A DNA stretch of 64,000 bases from Merluccius polli (GCA_030340625.1 JAOPHQ010000568.1:525001-589000); one strand, 5' to 3'; numbered from the stretch's first letter, positions 1 through 11,426 are shown. Made by a program: numbers and translations. Notes: generated by a model from the letters alone, not told the origin.

Positions 1-203
1 GTGGTGGGGTGAGATGGGATCAGTAATACTCACGTAGTCCATGTTCAAAACAGCGATTATGTTGCCTTTCCTCAACAAAAGTGCCAACTCTCTTATCTTG
101 ATGGTGTCGGCTGTGTTGTGCCATGTTGCTTGTCTCTGTGTCAGGATTAAGTGTCACTTCTAGGTACTGTCCCATAGAGACGCTTTGATGAAGAAAGGAC
201 AAT

Positions 204-231
204 GTCTCTCTCTCTCTCTCTCTCTCTCTCT
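204..231. repeat. (CT)n microsatellite
   Basis: Perfect dinucleotide run of about 14 units in otherwise unremarkable sequence. A short antisense open frame beside it has no domain character and is not called. Confidence 0.95.
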
Positions 232-388
232 GATGTAGCCTGGCATTGTCAGGCTTATTGCAGTGAGCATATATGGGGTGTGCTGCACATTAGCAGGGTA
301 AGAGAGAGAGAGCCATCACGGCTCAGTGTTGAGACACATTATGGCACAGCGCCGTGCTTTTGAGGCCGCCTCATTATGGGACGTAGTT

Positions 389-485
389 ACACACGCACGC
401 ACTCACTCACTCATGCATGCATGCACACGCGCACACACGCACGCATGCAGCACAGAAAGACACACACACACACACACACACATGC
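389..485. repeat. Imperfect CA/CG/ATGC microsatellite
   Basis: Alternating purine-pyrimidine tract mixing CA, CGCA, CTCA and ATGC steps and ending in a pure (CA) run. Translated frames here are His/Thr/Ala-rich and are repeat artefacts. Confidence 0.9.
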
Positions 486-1227
486 AGACAGCAGTCCAGG
501 GATACACTCGTTTTAATTAAAAGACAAGTCTGATGACACACTAGCAGCCTAACAAGCCACTGTTGGCGGTCCCAAATGGTCACTGAACACCTAGCTCTGT
601 ATTACATATACGCAGGTTTGTCTCAGTGGCTGCTTTCATTCTCTCCCACAATGTTTCTTAATCCTATTCCCTCCCTTGTATCTATTATGTTCTCTCCTGC
701 TTCTCTCTGTTACCTAAACCCTCCAACCGAGGTTCATTTGGGGTGTCTACAAGGAGATAAGTGTATAATTATGCCAGCCTTATCCTTCAAAGGTTTTGTT
801 TTTAATCACAAACACAAACCTTACTGCATATACAAGAGCAGCAATGCTAATGTCTGCCATAGATTAGGTTTTCATTGGTATTCATCTTGGCTCATATTGC
901 TGCAGTAATTCAACTAAGTATACACAGTGAATGCATGTTGAATTCATTTCATTTACATGAATTGTTATGGTTATAGTGCGGAGGCACATCCAAACCCCTT
1001 GCCAATAAATCATCACCAGACACAAAACCATCCACCAAACAAATGATCGAGGACTGTACTGCTGTATGACTTTTTAATTAGGACTACATTAAATCTCCAT
1101 ATCAATTATAACGCCTCACTCGTGACTGGTGCTCATTTAACCCCATGCGGTGCTCTTGTCTCATCAAGAGCAGGCTTTGTTTTATCACCACAAAGCTCTT
1201 TCCCTCACTGGTCATACATAGAGACTT
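486..1227. other. No recognisable feature
   Basis: Unique-looking AT-balanced DNA. A 110-codon open frame at 576-908 has no domain, no splice-flanked boundaries and ordinary noncoding composition, so it is not called a gene. Confidence 0.6.
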
Positions 1228-1229
1228 CC

Positions 1230-1317
1230 GCGCATACACACACACGCCCGCGCGCACACACGCACATGCACACACACAAACACACAAACAAACGCACGCA
1301 CCCAGGCATTAACGCAT

Positions 1318-1378
<61 letters not shown>

Positions 1379-1384
1379 CACACA
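1230..1384. repeat. (CA)n microsatellite, compound
   Basis: Compound CA tract with CG and AAAC interruptions in the first half and a nearly pure run from about 1318 onward. Confidence 0.95.
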
Positions 1385-1684
1385 ATGTACCTTCCTCTGG
1401 CTTGTAACATCACAGCCGGTTAGATGTGTTTGTTAGTTTTTGTCAGTCATGCTCCCCCAAAAATAATAAGGGAAAAATAAAGTGAGTCATACTGACTGGA
1501 CTCACATTTGAGTGGTCAGCCGCTAGCAGAGGAGCAACAGCCTTATAATAAAGCCAAGAGGATTACATTTAAATTGGACTGTTGTTGCTAGCTCTCTGTT
1601 ACTAGCTCTGCAAGAGGCATTCAGACAAATGACACATAGCCATATAGCCTGTATCATTTGTGTGTATTGCACACAATGGTGCGC

Positions 1685-1895
1685 AGATGCATGCTCCCAT
1701 GCACACACACACATATGCATGCACACATACAAGTAAAGACACTTAAACACAAGTAAGCACACATTCATACAATCAAAGGCACTAAAACACATATGCATGT
1801 ACTCAGGCACAGGCAGGCACACACACACACAGAAACATACACAGGCACAAGCAGGCACAGGCACGCACGGTCACACACACGCACGGTCACACATG

Positions 1896-1954
<59 letters not shown>

Positions 1955-1980
1955 GCATGCACACACACACACACACACAC
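1685..1980. repeat. Imperfect CA/GCA tract ending in (CA)n
   Basis: About 300 bases of degenerate CACA/GGCA units. The pure core is about 1899-1980, interrupted once by a TAGGCATG step. The decay gradient on the left suggests an older part of the same tract. Confidence 0.9.
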
Positions 1981-2064
1981 TTTTTCTACCTCAAGCACAC
2001 GGGTCTGAGCGTGTGTGCCTTCTAAAGTCCCCCCGGAGCAGAGGCCGCAAACAGCGGCTAACAC

Positions 2065-2477
2065 GGTTCACTTGAAATTCTGATCACTGATGTTGAACTT
2101 CTAGAAATGACCTTTACTGCAGCTGCAGCGCCCTATTACAACAGCACGGCTGGAGATCGCCGCTGTCTGCGAGCTGCGCTCCAAGCAAATATTGCCCACT
2201 AGCTCGCTTGAATGAAGGCAGCTGACGTCTCCGGAAAAAATAAAAAAGAGAAAGAGAAGAAAAAAAAGCAACCATCAGCCAAGTGGAGGGAAATGAGTAA
2301 AGGGTTACAGCGGGGTCAGCTCATACGCAGTATCTGTTCAGCGTGCTGTGGATTCTGTCATCAGCCATCTGAACGATCGTCCCTTGGGCTGCCAGACTTT
2401 TCAGTGGCGCTCCGTCACAATGTGCCGGCGTGTGTTTTCTCCTCATGGTCTCTTAGCACAGCCTTCTTTTATTGTGA
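2065..2477. other. Relatively GC-rich unique segment, nothing assigned
   Basis: A GC-richer stretch around 2110-2200 followed by A-rich sequence. It could be an untranslated exon or regulatory DNA of the gene starting downstream, but I see no core promoter or splice site that would support a call. Confidence 0.3.
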
Positions 2478-2900
2478 CCTTCCTCCTCGTCCTCTTCTTC
2501 CTCTTCCTAAACTTCTTCCTTTTCCTAAACTTCTTCCTTTTCACCTTTTCTTCCTCTTTCTCCCCTTCCACTTCTTTCTCATCTTCCTCTCTTCTTCATC
2601 TTCCTCTTCCTTCTCTTCTGATTTTTTCCTCACTCTTCCTCCTTTTCTTCATCTTTCTCATTCTCTATTTCATCTTCCTCCTCTTCCACATCTCCCTCCT
2701 CCCTATTTTTCTTCCTCTCCTCTTAATCTTCCTCTTTCGCATCTACCTCAGCTTCCTCCTCTTCCACTTTTACCTCCTCTTCCTCATCTACTTCAGCTTC
2801 CTCTTCCACTTTTATCTTTCCTTTTCACTATCTTCCTCCTCTACTGCCGCTTCTCCCTCCCCTTCTTCATCTTCCTTCTCTCTCTCCCCTTCTTCCTCTT
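2478..2900. repeat. Long polypyrimidine (CTT/CCT) tract
   Basis: About 420 bases in which the + strand is almost entirely C and T, built from CTTCCTCCT-type units with sparse A interruptions. It lets two long + frames (ends at 2904 and 3049) stay open, rich in Leu/Phe/Ser/Pro. These are compositional artefacts. The strand asymmetry is extreme, with nearly all purines on the opposite strand. Confidence 0.9.
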
Positions 2901-3144
2901 GTAGTGTCTATAGTGGATGCCAGAGAGGAAATGTGTTTAACAGAGGGGAACAGACTGTTGTATTTTTCATATTGCTCGCGGTTGTTTCTCTGTTTCTGTT
3001 TGAGCTGGTGTGCTGCATTCATTCACATATAGTCTCTCGAAGAACATAGCATAAAAACAGCTATTCAACATCAACAAATACTGTTCCTTTTTTTAGCGTG
3101 CGAGGAGCACCTTTACTGCAGATATATAATGCGTTCGTTTATGG

Positions 3145-3612
3145 TTCAGAGGTGGGAAGTCGGAACGCGGGAAACGTGCCATCTCCCACCTTTGTGCGTT
3201 CGAGTCGGAAAAACACGGACGCTCACGCTACCTTGTGTTGCACTCTCTGCGTACGAGCTTCATAAACGTATTTGTGAATATGTTGTCCATTTGGAACATT
3301 AACATAATTGTATGGGTTTAACCAACTACTGTATTGGTATGCTGATTGGTCTGAAAGCATACTAAGTTGAGAATCAAAAATGTATTTTAAATTCATACAA
3401 TGAATTTTAAACATTTAAACATTTAAATTGATATTTTTCTCACTGTTTACGATGTGGGTGGCCATGTTGATAGGACGTCAAATGACATTGAGGCTTGAAC
3501 TGGGAGTTGAGAAATTGTACCCGAGTTTACGACTAGGAACTCCGAGTTGACGTTTTATTTGATTTTTCCTAGTACGAAGTTGTAATTTCCGACCTCCGAG
3601 TTATAATCGAAC
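3145..3612. mobile_element. Possible degraded MITE with TCGGAA/TTCCGA motifs
   Basis: The segment begins with GGTGGGAAGTCGGAA and ends with TTTCCGACCTCCGAG. Repeated CGAGTT / CTCGGA motifs occur in both orientations. A related segment with the same motifs occurs at about 43330-43465. I could not define clean termini or a TSD. Confidence 0.4.
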
Positions 3613-4165
3613 GTGATGACAGAAAAACCCAGAAGCTTCCAGCGACAATCCCTGGCCACATCTGGCCAGTCAATTCTGTGTTTTTAAACAAGGTCATTTA
3701 ATTGGTCCACTCTGCGACAGATAGGGAAATGAGGAAAGAGAAGGGTAGGTGAGGAAGAGAGGGTAGAGAGAAAGAGATGGAGAGAGAGTGGGAGATTGTT
3801 CACATCTCAATTGTATAGGCTAGCCTTATTTGTTTGATTGACCTGCTCTACTTCATTAAAATAACAGTTTTACAGAAAGTAACTTGTACTTTGAGTTATT
3901 TATTAACCAGGCCCTTTTAGGTTTCTCAAATAGTAATTTTCACTTTTACTTGGGTTATTTTTTATGGGTGTAATTGTACTTTAACTTGAGTACAGATTTT
4001 CAGTACTCCACCACCACCACTGGTAGTAGTAACCGGACAGCTGATATTATTTGTTATTTAGTCACCATAACAGTTTCTCACATTTCTCACTGGGGCAAGT
4101 TCCCTCCCTGCCTGGCTTAGGACTCTGAGTTAGTAAGTTAGTTAGGATGCTGTCACATCTGATTT
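3613..4165. other. No recognisable feature
   Basis: A purine-rich patch (GAGAGA, 3720-3800) and AT-rich sequence. No gene is seen. Confidence 0.6.
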
Positions 4166-4169
4166 CAAT

Positions 4170-4255
4170 GGGATACATGTGAAGTCCCTTTGAGACTGTA
4201 ATTGAAATTTTTTATTCAACAACAGACTATATAAATAAACTTGACTTGACCTAAC
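4170..4255 (+). repeat. Fish LINE/SINE 3' tail
   Basis: Contains the CCCTTTGAGACTG block, then an ATATAAATAAA segment, and ends in CTTGACTTGACC. This is the arrangement of 3' ends of common fish non-LTR retroelements and the SINEs that use them. The 5' part is not recognisable. Confidence 0.6.
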
Positions 4256-4436
4256 AATGTGTGACAGCGCCGGGATCTCCAAAAGGCTACGTGTCCTGCT
4301 TGTGTGATCATGGTGTCCTCTTCCTCTTCCTGGTAGTCTGGAATAGAGTGCTTCTTCTCTGACGTTAATATGTAGCGCCAATGAAGAATGGAGTACTGTG
4401 GTACTACTACACCTGTCTGTCTTCATATGTCTACAT

Positions 4437-4530
4437 CAGGGGTTCCCAAACTATGGGTCCTGATCCAGTTGGAACTGGGTCCTGACAACTCACTTTGGGT
4501 CCCGAGATGAAAGAGTTTAAGAACCCCTAG
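4437..4530. mobile_element. Short hAT-like MITE
   Basis: A 94-bp segment whose ends are imperfect inverted repeats: CAGGGGTTCCCAAAC at the left, and AACCCCTAG at the right with GTTTAAG inside it. CAGGGGTTC ends are typical of Charlie-type hAT elements. No matching 8-bp TSD was found, so it is old or the ends are misplaced. Confidence 0.55.
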
Positions 4531-4689
4531 TGAAGATGAATGATGGAAGTGCTAACCCTAACCCTAGATGTTCAAGTGGAACAAAAACAATGTTATGAGG
4601 CTGCTGCTGAAATCACAACTTTACTGTTTAAACTATTCTGTCCAATGAAATTCTCAGTTTCTCAGTAACCCTAATAGGCACAATATCTT

Positions 4690-5000
4690 CTCCAGCAGGA
4701 ACACGAGCATGTAGTCTGCCATTGTTGTTGTTATGAGACGTCGTCACGGGTTACAAGAGGTTACGCTCGAGGGGTGTGGCGATGACATCATCGAAACGCA
4801 AGTATGCGTATTGGCCGTCCAAACGAACACTCAAGGGCTTCGTTTGTGAATTTTTTCACCCTGGGACCAGGTTTCAGAAAAGTTTGTTTGCAAGCAATGC
4901 GTTTACAGGATTCGTTTGGACGATCGGCCAAAACGATGCAAAACATCTGCATTTAAACCAAACAGCGTCTCCCTGTGGATGGCCCCTTAAACTGATTTTA
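4690..5000. mobile_element. Probable MITE-derived segment
   Basis: GC-richer island with internally inverted phrases: GCGTATTGGCCGTCCAAACG at 4807 versus CGTTTGGACGATCGGCC near 4914. The partial fold-back, together with GCATTTAAACCAAACAGCGTC, is a dispersed-repeat style seen in many fish genomes. Termini are not resolved, and the 92-codon frame across it is not called. Confidence 0.45.
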
Positions 5001-5475
5001 AAGGTACATTTTTTCTTCTTTTTTTATAACCGATGCGTTTCTCTAAGCTGTTGAAATGTCACCAGATCACACTAACCTATTTATCTGAATAGAGAAAAAA
5101 AATCACCAAAACTAGATTTACAATATTCTTTATTTTGTCAGGATTTTATAGATATTTTATTATGGTTTTCCTTTCCTATGTGCTGCTCTCTTCCCAACCA
5201 GGGTATTGTTGAAGTAGATACATACTTCTCTACTGAAAGTGGAAATAATTTATTTATAACTATTTTACGCTCAATAAGGAATATTGGTATTGGTATTGGT
5301 TTATAGGTTTAAATGGTAAAGTATCATTATCCCTATAATAACACTTTTTTAGAGTTATGAGTTTTTATCGGGATACACTTTTATGTCTTAATATTTGACT
5401 TCCAGCAAATCCTCCATCTGTAAGTCAACACAAGTCTACAATACACAGCATCTAGTGCATCTTGCACAACTTCCT

Positions 5476-5480
<5 letters not shown>

Positions 5481-5524
<44 letters not shown>
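5481..5524. repeat. (GT)n microsatellite
   Basis: Perfect run of about 22 units. Confidence 0.95.
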
Positions 5525-5526
<2 letters not shown>

Positions 5527-7112
5527 ATGAGCCACACCTGACAAGTAGCAGTATATGGGCTTTTTAGACCTGGAGGCTACCGACCTGGTTGTGGAATCCT
5601 GTTAAGAAAAAAAGCGAGAGAATGAGAGAGAGAGCAAGAGATTGTTAGGTTCTTATTAGTCTCTACAGAGGAAAGAGAAAGTGTCAGCTGAAAAAACCTT
5701 TAGTACACAGTTGTGATGGACAGAGACATGTGCAAGTATTTTGCCTAAGCCTAGCGCTGAAACTTCGAAGCAGATATGCATGCTTTATTAAACTAAGCCA
5801 ATCCTCTGACATACACTCCTACATTATCGCCATTTCCCCCCATCTTAAATCAGAAAAAATATCAGTTTCACAAAGCTGTTCATAGCCAGTTTTTACGTCA
5901 ATGTACCAAATGTTATATCGTTGGTTGTTTTATGGTTTGGTTTGTTTTCTTGCTAGCCCGAAGCCAAGATACGCTAGTGTGCGACAGGACAGGAAATCAG
6001 TTTAAATCCCTGGGAAACCCAAGTTAATCCAGTCAGCAACATTGACCATTTTTTCCCCCCAAATCCACTGTTGAGGTGCCCTTAAGCAAAGCATTTATGC
6101 CCTCTGTGATTGAGTGGAACAGCACTATTGAGAAGCTTACATGCTCCATATTTATTAGTGAAGGCTTGTTTTTCCAATTTTGAAATGAATATCGAGGGAT
6201 ATAGTAGTTTTTGCTGTCCCTCTTTAAAAACAAAAGCCAACCAAACAAACAAAAATATTCATCCAGGTGACTCGCTACAGTCAAATTGTTTTATTTCAGA
6301 CCACATTGATGGTTGTTTTCTCTCAAAAAGGGGAAAAATTAACATAGAAATGAAGTTTCACAGTCAACTTGTTTCACATCACAATGTGTCCCCGCAATAG
6401 TCTGTAATATTTTATTGTTGTCATAGGTTTGCTATTCATAAGCCTGTGTAAGTCCTTTTTTTCATGCGTTACAGTGAACTGTATAGACCCTGGAGCCGTC
6501 TTGATGATACAAGCGTTTCACTGGTTTATGGTGCTTTTACATCAAATAAAAGAAACTACTAATATCATTCATTCCTCATATATATATATAGCCTTAAGCT
6601 TGGCTGATAGACTAGCATGACCCCCTCTGGTCCCATGAGGAGCCTCTCTTTACTAGAATAATAGAAAAGGGGGATATGAAGACATCAGGCATGCAGGGGG
6701 AGGGTTGAGCAGGTGGAGGGAAGAAAGAAGAAAAACGTGTCCTTCCCTTTTGAAATGATGATGAACCTTGTAGCAGTCAACGATGGCCAATCATTTTTAT
6801 TGATCCTAGTTTGAAACGTTATCAAATGGTTGGCACAGTTAAGGATTAAAGATACACGTCTAAAATCCACAGCCTGCAACCTGACCTGTTGGCTGCCCCA
6901 CGATCTGCATACTCTGTACATTGGAGCATTATGTACCATGGAGCTTGCTTTATAACTTTGCAAAAAGCCCATTTTCGTTTTGTGTGATGGTCAATAGTGT
7001 GTAGTCATTTCCATACAGCTTTGCATGCAGTGTGTTCTCATGCTTCTGCCTCAACTGGTTTTAAATATTCAGCCCCCTGCAGGGATGAGTGTCTGACAGT
7101 GATAATAGTGAC
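5525..7112. other. No recognisable feature
   Basis: AT-rich unique DNA with short GA patches and a short TA run near 6580. Short open frames on both strands show no domain or splice context. Confidence 0.6.
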
Positions 7113-7404
7113 AGCAGCTACCTGGGGCACAGAGCTAGCAGGAGCACAGAGCTACCTGGAACACAGAGCTAGCAGTAAGAGCAGCTACCTGGGGCACAGA
7201 GCTAGCAGGAGCACAGAGCTACCTGGAACACAGAGCTAGCAGTAAGAGCAGCTACCTGGGGCACAGAGCTAGCAGGAGCACAGAGCTAACTGGAACACAG
7301 AGTTAGCAGGAAGAGTACTACCTGGAGCACAGAGCTACCTGGAACACAGAGCTAGCAGGAAGAGCAGCTACCTGGCGCACAGAGCTAGCAGGAGCACAGA
7401 GCTA
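7113..7404 (+). repeat. Minisatellite built on an ACAGAGCTAGCAG-type unit, left part
   Basis: Tandem units alternate CACAGAGCTAGCAG, GAGCACAGAGCTACCTGG and AGTAAGAGCAGC, giving a higher-order period of about 70 bp at the left that becomes irregular to the right. The array is split by the transposon at 7413-8864 and resumes at 8865 in the same orientation. Confidence 0.9.
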
Positions 7405-7412
7405 CCTGGAAC
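7405..7412. other. Left target-site duplication, CCTGGAAC
   Basis: The 8 bp immediately left of the transposon are identical to 8865-8872 immediately right of it. Because the target is a tandem repeat containing this word, the match is slightly less informative than usual. Confidence 0.85.
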
Positions 7413-8722
7413 TAGTGTTGCACCGATACCGATACTAGTATCGGGAGGGGCCCCGATACCGCACTAAAATGCTGGCATCGGTATCGACGAGTACGAACAA
7501 ATAATGCGCCGATGCCATTTACAGATACTAATATGAAACTTGGAACGCAGCGCCTTGTGTCTTTCTGTGCGTTCACACCGAAAGCGCACAAAGAGGAATC
7601 CACCTTGTCCACTCCACCTGAGTCGCTTTTGTCGCTTCTGTCCCCTTCAGAATGTTCGTTCTTGCTTTTTTTTTAATTTAAAGGGCCAGCGCACCACACG
7701 CGCTAAACACCACCACGCAACTACTGCTGTAGCACAGCCCATTTACCGACATCGTTGATCACGGAAAGTTACTTGATGAAGTCATTAAAAACAGAATTAC
7801 TCCGATTGGCTGGAGAGTGTAGGTTAAAAAGTGTTTATTTACACCATCTTTGATTTACACCTAGGAAAGACGTTGACGCTATGAAGACGCTATGGCCACG
7901 TTGCTTGGCAACGCCTGCATACGGGAGATATTAAATAGTATGCTCGACTTGTAAAAATAAAAATAAAACTCACGATTTCAACTCTAAAACACATTAAAGT
8001 ATTATTAATTGATTACATATTTCATTCTTTCGTAAGTGACCATGGTACTTCGCGGAAGCAACCCTCCGCTTCGCGTCGGACGGTTCACGCCTCCGCGTCG
8101 TCCATTCATTTCTGTTAATGGACACCTCGTCGGGTTACTCCCCAATCATATTTACGGAAATGATCATCCCAAATAAACACCGATTTTGCCAAATGTAATG
8201 TTGTCAAATCATAGAGGACATCATAGAGGACATCATTCTCTCCCTTCACTCACTGCACTCACTGCAGTTATTTTTGCCACTGCTCGTTTTAGTTTTTTCA
8301 ATGTGGATTTTGGAGTTGTAACTTGTTGTCATAGGACACCTTTTATTTATTTTATTTTATTTATTTTACCCTGGCTGCACTTAGAGGAGTGCACATCAGC
8401 CTAGACCTTACAGGAGGAAGTAATTTCTTATTGCAATTCTGATTTGTTCTTACCTCAGATAGGCCTTAATGCCATGCACTCTCTACCTCATATATTATTT
8501 CTTATTTTAATTTAATTTAACTTCTTGTTGCACTACGATTTACATGTTGTAATTACATGGATATTGCACTATTTTGGCATATTCAATTATTGTCACCCAT
8601 AACAGGTAGGCAATAAAAACGTTCTTCTGGATTTACTGTGTATTCCTGACCAAGCCATGATAGCAATGATTTTACATCCAAGTGAGTATGCAGTTCTTTA
8701 GTATTAGAAGAAAAAAAGCTTG

Positions 8723-8759
<37 letters not shown>

Positions 8760-8864
8760 CTCCAAACGGCGTGGTATCGGTATGGTATCGGTATCGGCCG
8801 ATACTGCACAGCCGGGTATCGGTATCGGTATCGGGGGCCAAAAAATGGTATCGGTGCAACACTA
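7413..8864 (-). mobile_element. hAT element, copy 1 of a hAT/Harbinger chimera
   Basis: A 1452-bp non-autonomous transposon. Termini are TAGTGTTGCACCGATACC and its inverse GGTATCGGTGCAACACTA, flanked by 8-bp TSDs, which indicates the hAT superfamily. Inside, 7565 to about 8215 is a fragment of a PIF/Harbinger element in inverse orientation to 51269-51896, with one Harbinger terminus (CTGTGCGTTCACACC) at 7565. The subterminal region carries iterated GGTATC/GATACC units and a TA-plus-poly-T tract at 8724-8760. Relative to copy 2 (52035-53942) it lacks about 400 bp between about 7551 and 7553, at a CAG/GCAG microhomology. It encodes no complete protein. Confidence 0.88.
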
Positions 8865-8984
8865 CCTGGAACACAGAGCTAGCAGTAAGAGCAGCTGCCT
8901 GGAGCACAGAGCTACCTGGAACACAGAGCTACCTGGAACACAGAGCTAGCAGTAAGAGCAGCTACCTGGAGGACAGAGCTAGCA
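8865..8984 (+). repeat. Minisatellite, right part
   Basis: Continuation of the ACAGAGCTAGCAG array after the hAT insertion, same unit and orientation. The first 8 bases are the right target-site duplication. Confidence 0.9.
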
Positions 8985-9055
8985 ATGCAAACAATCCAAT
9001 GACATTGACCTCATTGAAAAATGAGTAGAAATTGTGGTGTGCAGCTTGCTGATTT

Positions 9056-9477
9056 GGACCATTGCTAAGGTGTTCTGCACAGTTGCTAGTGGTCTGGATG
9101 GTTGCTAAGGTGTTCTTGTTGGTTTGCTGTGGTGTTCTGGGTGGTTGCTAGGGTATTCTAGGTGGTTTCTATGGTGTTCTAGGTGGTTGCTAGGGTGTAA
9201 TGGGTGGTTAGGGTATTCTAGGTCTTTGCCAGGGTGTTCTGAATGGTTGCTAGGGTGCAATGGGTGATTGTTAGGGTGTTCTAGGTGGTTTCTACGGTGT
9301 TCTACTTGGTTGCTAGGGTGTTCTAGGTGGTTGCTATCGTGTTCTAGGTGGTTGCTATAATGTTCTGGGTGGTTTTTATGGTGTTCTGTGTGGTTTTCTA
9401 TGGTGTTTCTGGGTGGTTGCTAGGGTTTTCTGGGTGGTTGTTAGGGTGTTCTGGGTGGTTGCTAGGGTGTTCTAGGT
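9056..9477 (+). repeat. 21-bp minisatellite, left part
   Basis: Diverged tandem copies of a unit close to GGTGGTTGCTAGGGTGTTCTA. The first units near 9056-9120 are the most degenerate. The array is interrupted at 9478 and resumes at 9957. Confidence 0.9.
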
Positions 9478-9956
9478 CAATGGTTTCCAACCTTTGACTT
9501 TAGGTGTTATACTAAATTGTCATCAAGACCTTTCACTGAACACCTCATATGCAAATGGTAAAAAATTGATAAATACACAGTGGCTGAGAAAAGAGTGCCA
9601 GCGCCCCTTTTATACACAATTAGTACTGCAAAGGCCATGGCCAGTGGGAAAGAAAAAGTCAGCAACGCTGCTTGTGTTCCCAGTGTGTTTTTTTAGCAAA
9701 CACAAATGAACACAAAACATCAATGGAAAACATTTAAATGGAAAACGTGATGGAATGCACAAAGCAACACTATTTTTGAAATAATAACAAGCCATAATAC
9801 CATATTTACTGAACAATATTTATACTATATTTGTTTTCAATTATCTATATTATTTTTTCTATTATTGTAAATTTGTCAAGAATAAAATCCCATGTACCAC
9901 CAGCAGTACCCTCGCATACCACCAGTGGTACACATACCACAGTTTGGAAAACACTG
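9478..9956. mobile_element. hAT MITE inserted in the 21-bp minisatellite
   Basis: A 479-bp unique segment inside the array. It starts CAATGGTTTCCAACC and ends GTTTGGAAAACACTG, imperfect inverted repeats of the CAGTGTTTTCCAA type common in hAT elements. The 8 bp on each side (9470-9477 and 9957-9964) are both TTCTAGGT. That word is part of the minisatellite unit, so duplication is expected but not independent proof. Near the right end are the words GTACCACCAGCAGTACC and CATACCACCAGTGG. Short open frames inside look noncoding. Confidence 0.8.
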
Positions 9957-10124
9957 TTCTAGGTGGTTTTTAGGGTGATATGGGTGATTTCTAGGTTGTT
10001 CCAGATGGTTTCTATGGTGTTCTAGGTGGTTAGTAGGGTGGTCTAGGTGGTTGCTAGTGTGTTCTGGGTGGTTTTGATGGTGTTCTAGGTGGTTGCTAGG
10101 GTATACTGGGTGGTTGCTAGGGTA
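9957..10124 (+). repeat. 21-bp minisatellite, right part
   Basis: Same unit as 9056-9477, continuing after the MITE and ending near GGTAGTAAGTC. Confidence 0.9.
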
Positions 10125-10717
10125 GTAAGTCTAGTGAAGTAATTATTTTTTAAACAGCTGTTTATTTCTAAACTGATTTTTCTATTTCAATGTGTCTGTA
10201 TGTGGAGAACATTTAAAGTTATCTCTTGTAAAAAGTATCAACACCATTGCTTAGAAATTTGAGATGAGCAATCATTGCAAGGAGCTCAACATTTTGATTT
10301 ACAAGATGTCTATGGGGTCTAAATATTGTGGGAGAAGTGAGTTTTTAGATTTTGATAGTTTATATTTTGTACACTAACAATTCACATTAGTTGTGCAGCT
10401 AAAACTGCAGTTAAAGCTGCACTACTAATAATGTTTAAACTCTAGGTTATGCCATAATGTATTACAGGAGGCTGTGGCATTGGCAGGCAAATGGAGCGCT
10501 TGTCTCACCCCTTGTGATTGATTGGCTGTCTTTAATGTGCTATGGTGAATGGCGCCACGCATTATGCACTGACCATTACAATATCAGCGCCACTCCGTTC
10601 CGCTCCCGCTGTCGTCCGGAACTGTTCAGCGGGCAAGTGGGCCAGTGATTGAGCGTTGCTTGGAAACTGCAGAGAAGCGAGACCTCACGAAGTCCACCCA
10701 TGTGTTTAACCCTCTTT
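10125..10717. other. No recognisable feature
   Basis: AT-rich to 10450, then a GC-richer block (10450-10700) without a convincing exon. Confidence 0.55.
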
Positions 10718-10741
10718 ACACACACACACACACACACACAT
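10718..10741. repeat. (CA)n microsatellite
   Basis: Perfect run of about 12 units followed by TATATATG. Confidence 0.95.
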
Positions 10742-11426
10742 ATATATGCCAGCATTTCTCAACAAAACCCTCTGGCAAAAAGCCAAAGAGGCTGTTGAGT
10801 CACACTGTAGCATTGTGTTGCACTCTTGATTTTTACGCAACATGTTTTTAATGTTGTCTATTTTTCTCATGTGACTATAAGGACCTTCTTTACTACCAAC
10901 ACATGAATGAAAGAGTGAAGAAATACACAAAACATTTGAGAGACACATTAGTGACTGAAGTCCCAGAGATTAGTGAAGACGGGATGAGTCAATAGGGTAA
11001 AGCCACCACAGTTCCAGTACCCAGTGACTAGAGAGGAGAGGAAAGAAAACAGAGACTCAGAGGCTTGAAAAGGAGGAAATAAGAGTCAACAGGACAGTGT
11101 GGTTGGATGATAGTGGCAGGAGAGGGGCCGGTAGAGAAGGAGCACTCTTTGTGCGGTGTTGAGGAGTGAACCAAGAGGTCTGGTGGTTTAAAACAGCGTG
11201 TCTCTTTAAACGGTTTAAAATGCAAGTCAAATAATGACTTCCATGCAGAAGCCCTCCCTGCTGGTGGAAGTTCAAAATGGACCTAGGGGCCACTTTTTCA
11301 TTATACGGCAATAGGTACCCTGTACACATTTGCATGTGTGCACGTGCGTTACTGCAGCCCTCTATTTGCAGGGGTGTATGCTCATATCCATATAGTGTGT
11401 TCATATGCATCCCTGAGTGGCAATGC

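Noticed and set aside
2212..3049. 230- and 233-codon + strand frames
   Set aside because: Almost entirely inside the polypyrimidine tract. Overlapping frames of similar length show that composition, not selection, keeps them open.
5281..5303. Short (ATTGGT)n repeat as a transposon end
   Set aside because: Only three or four units, no inverted partner and no duplication.
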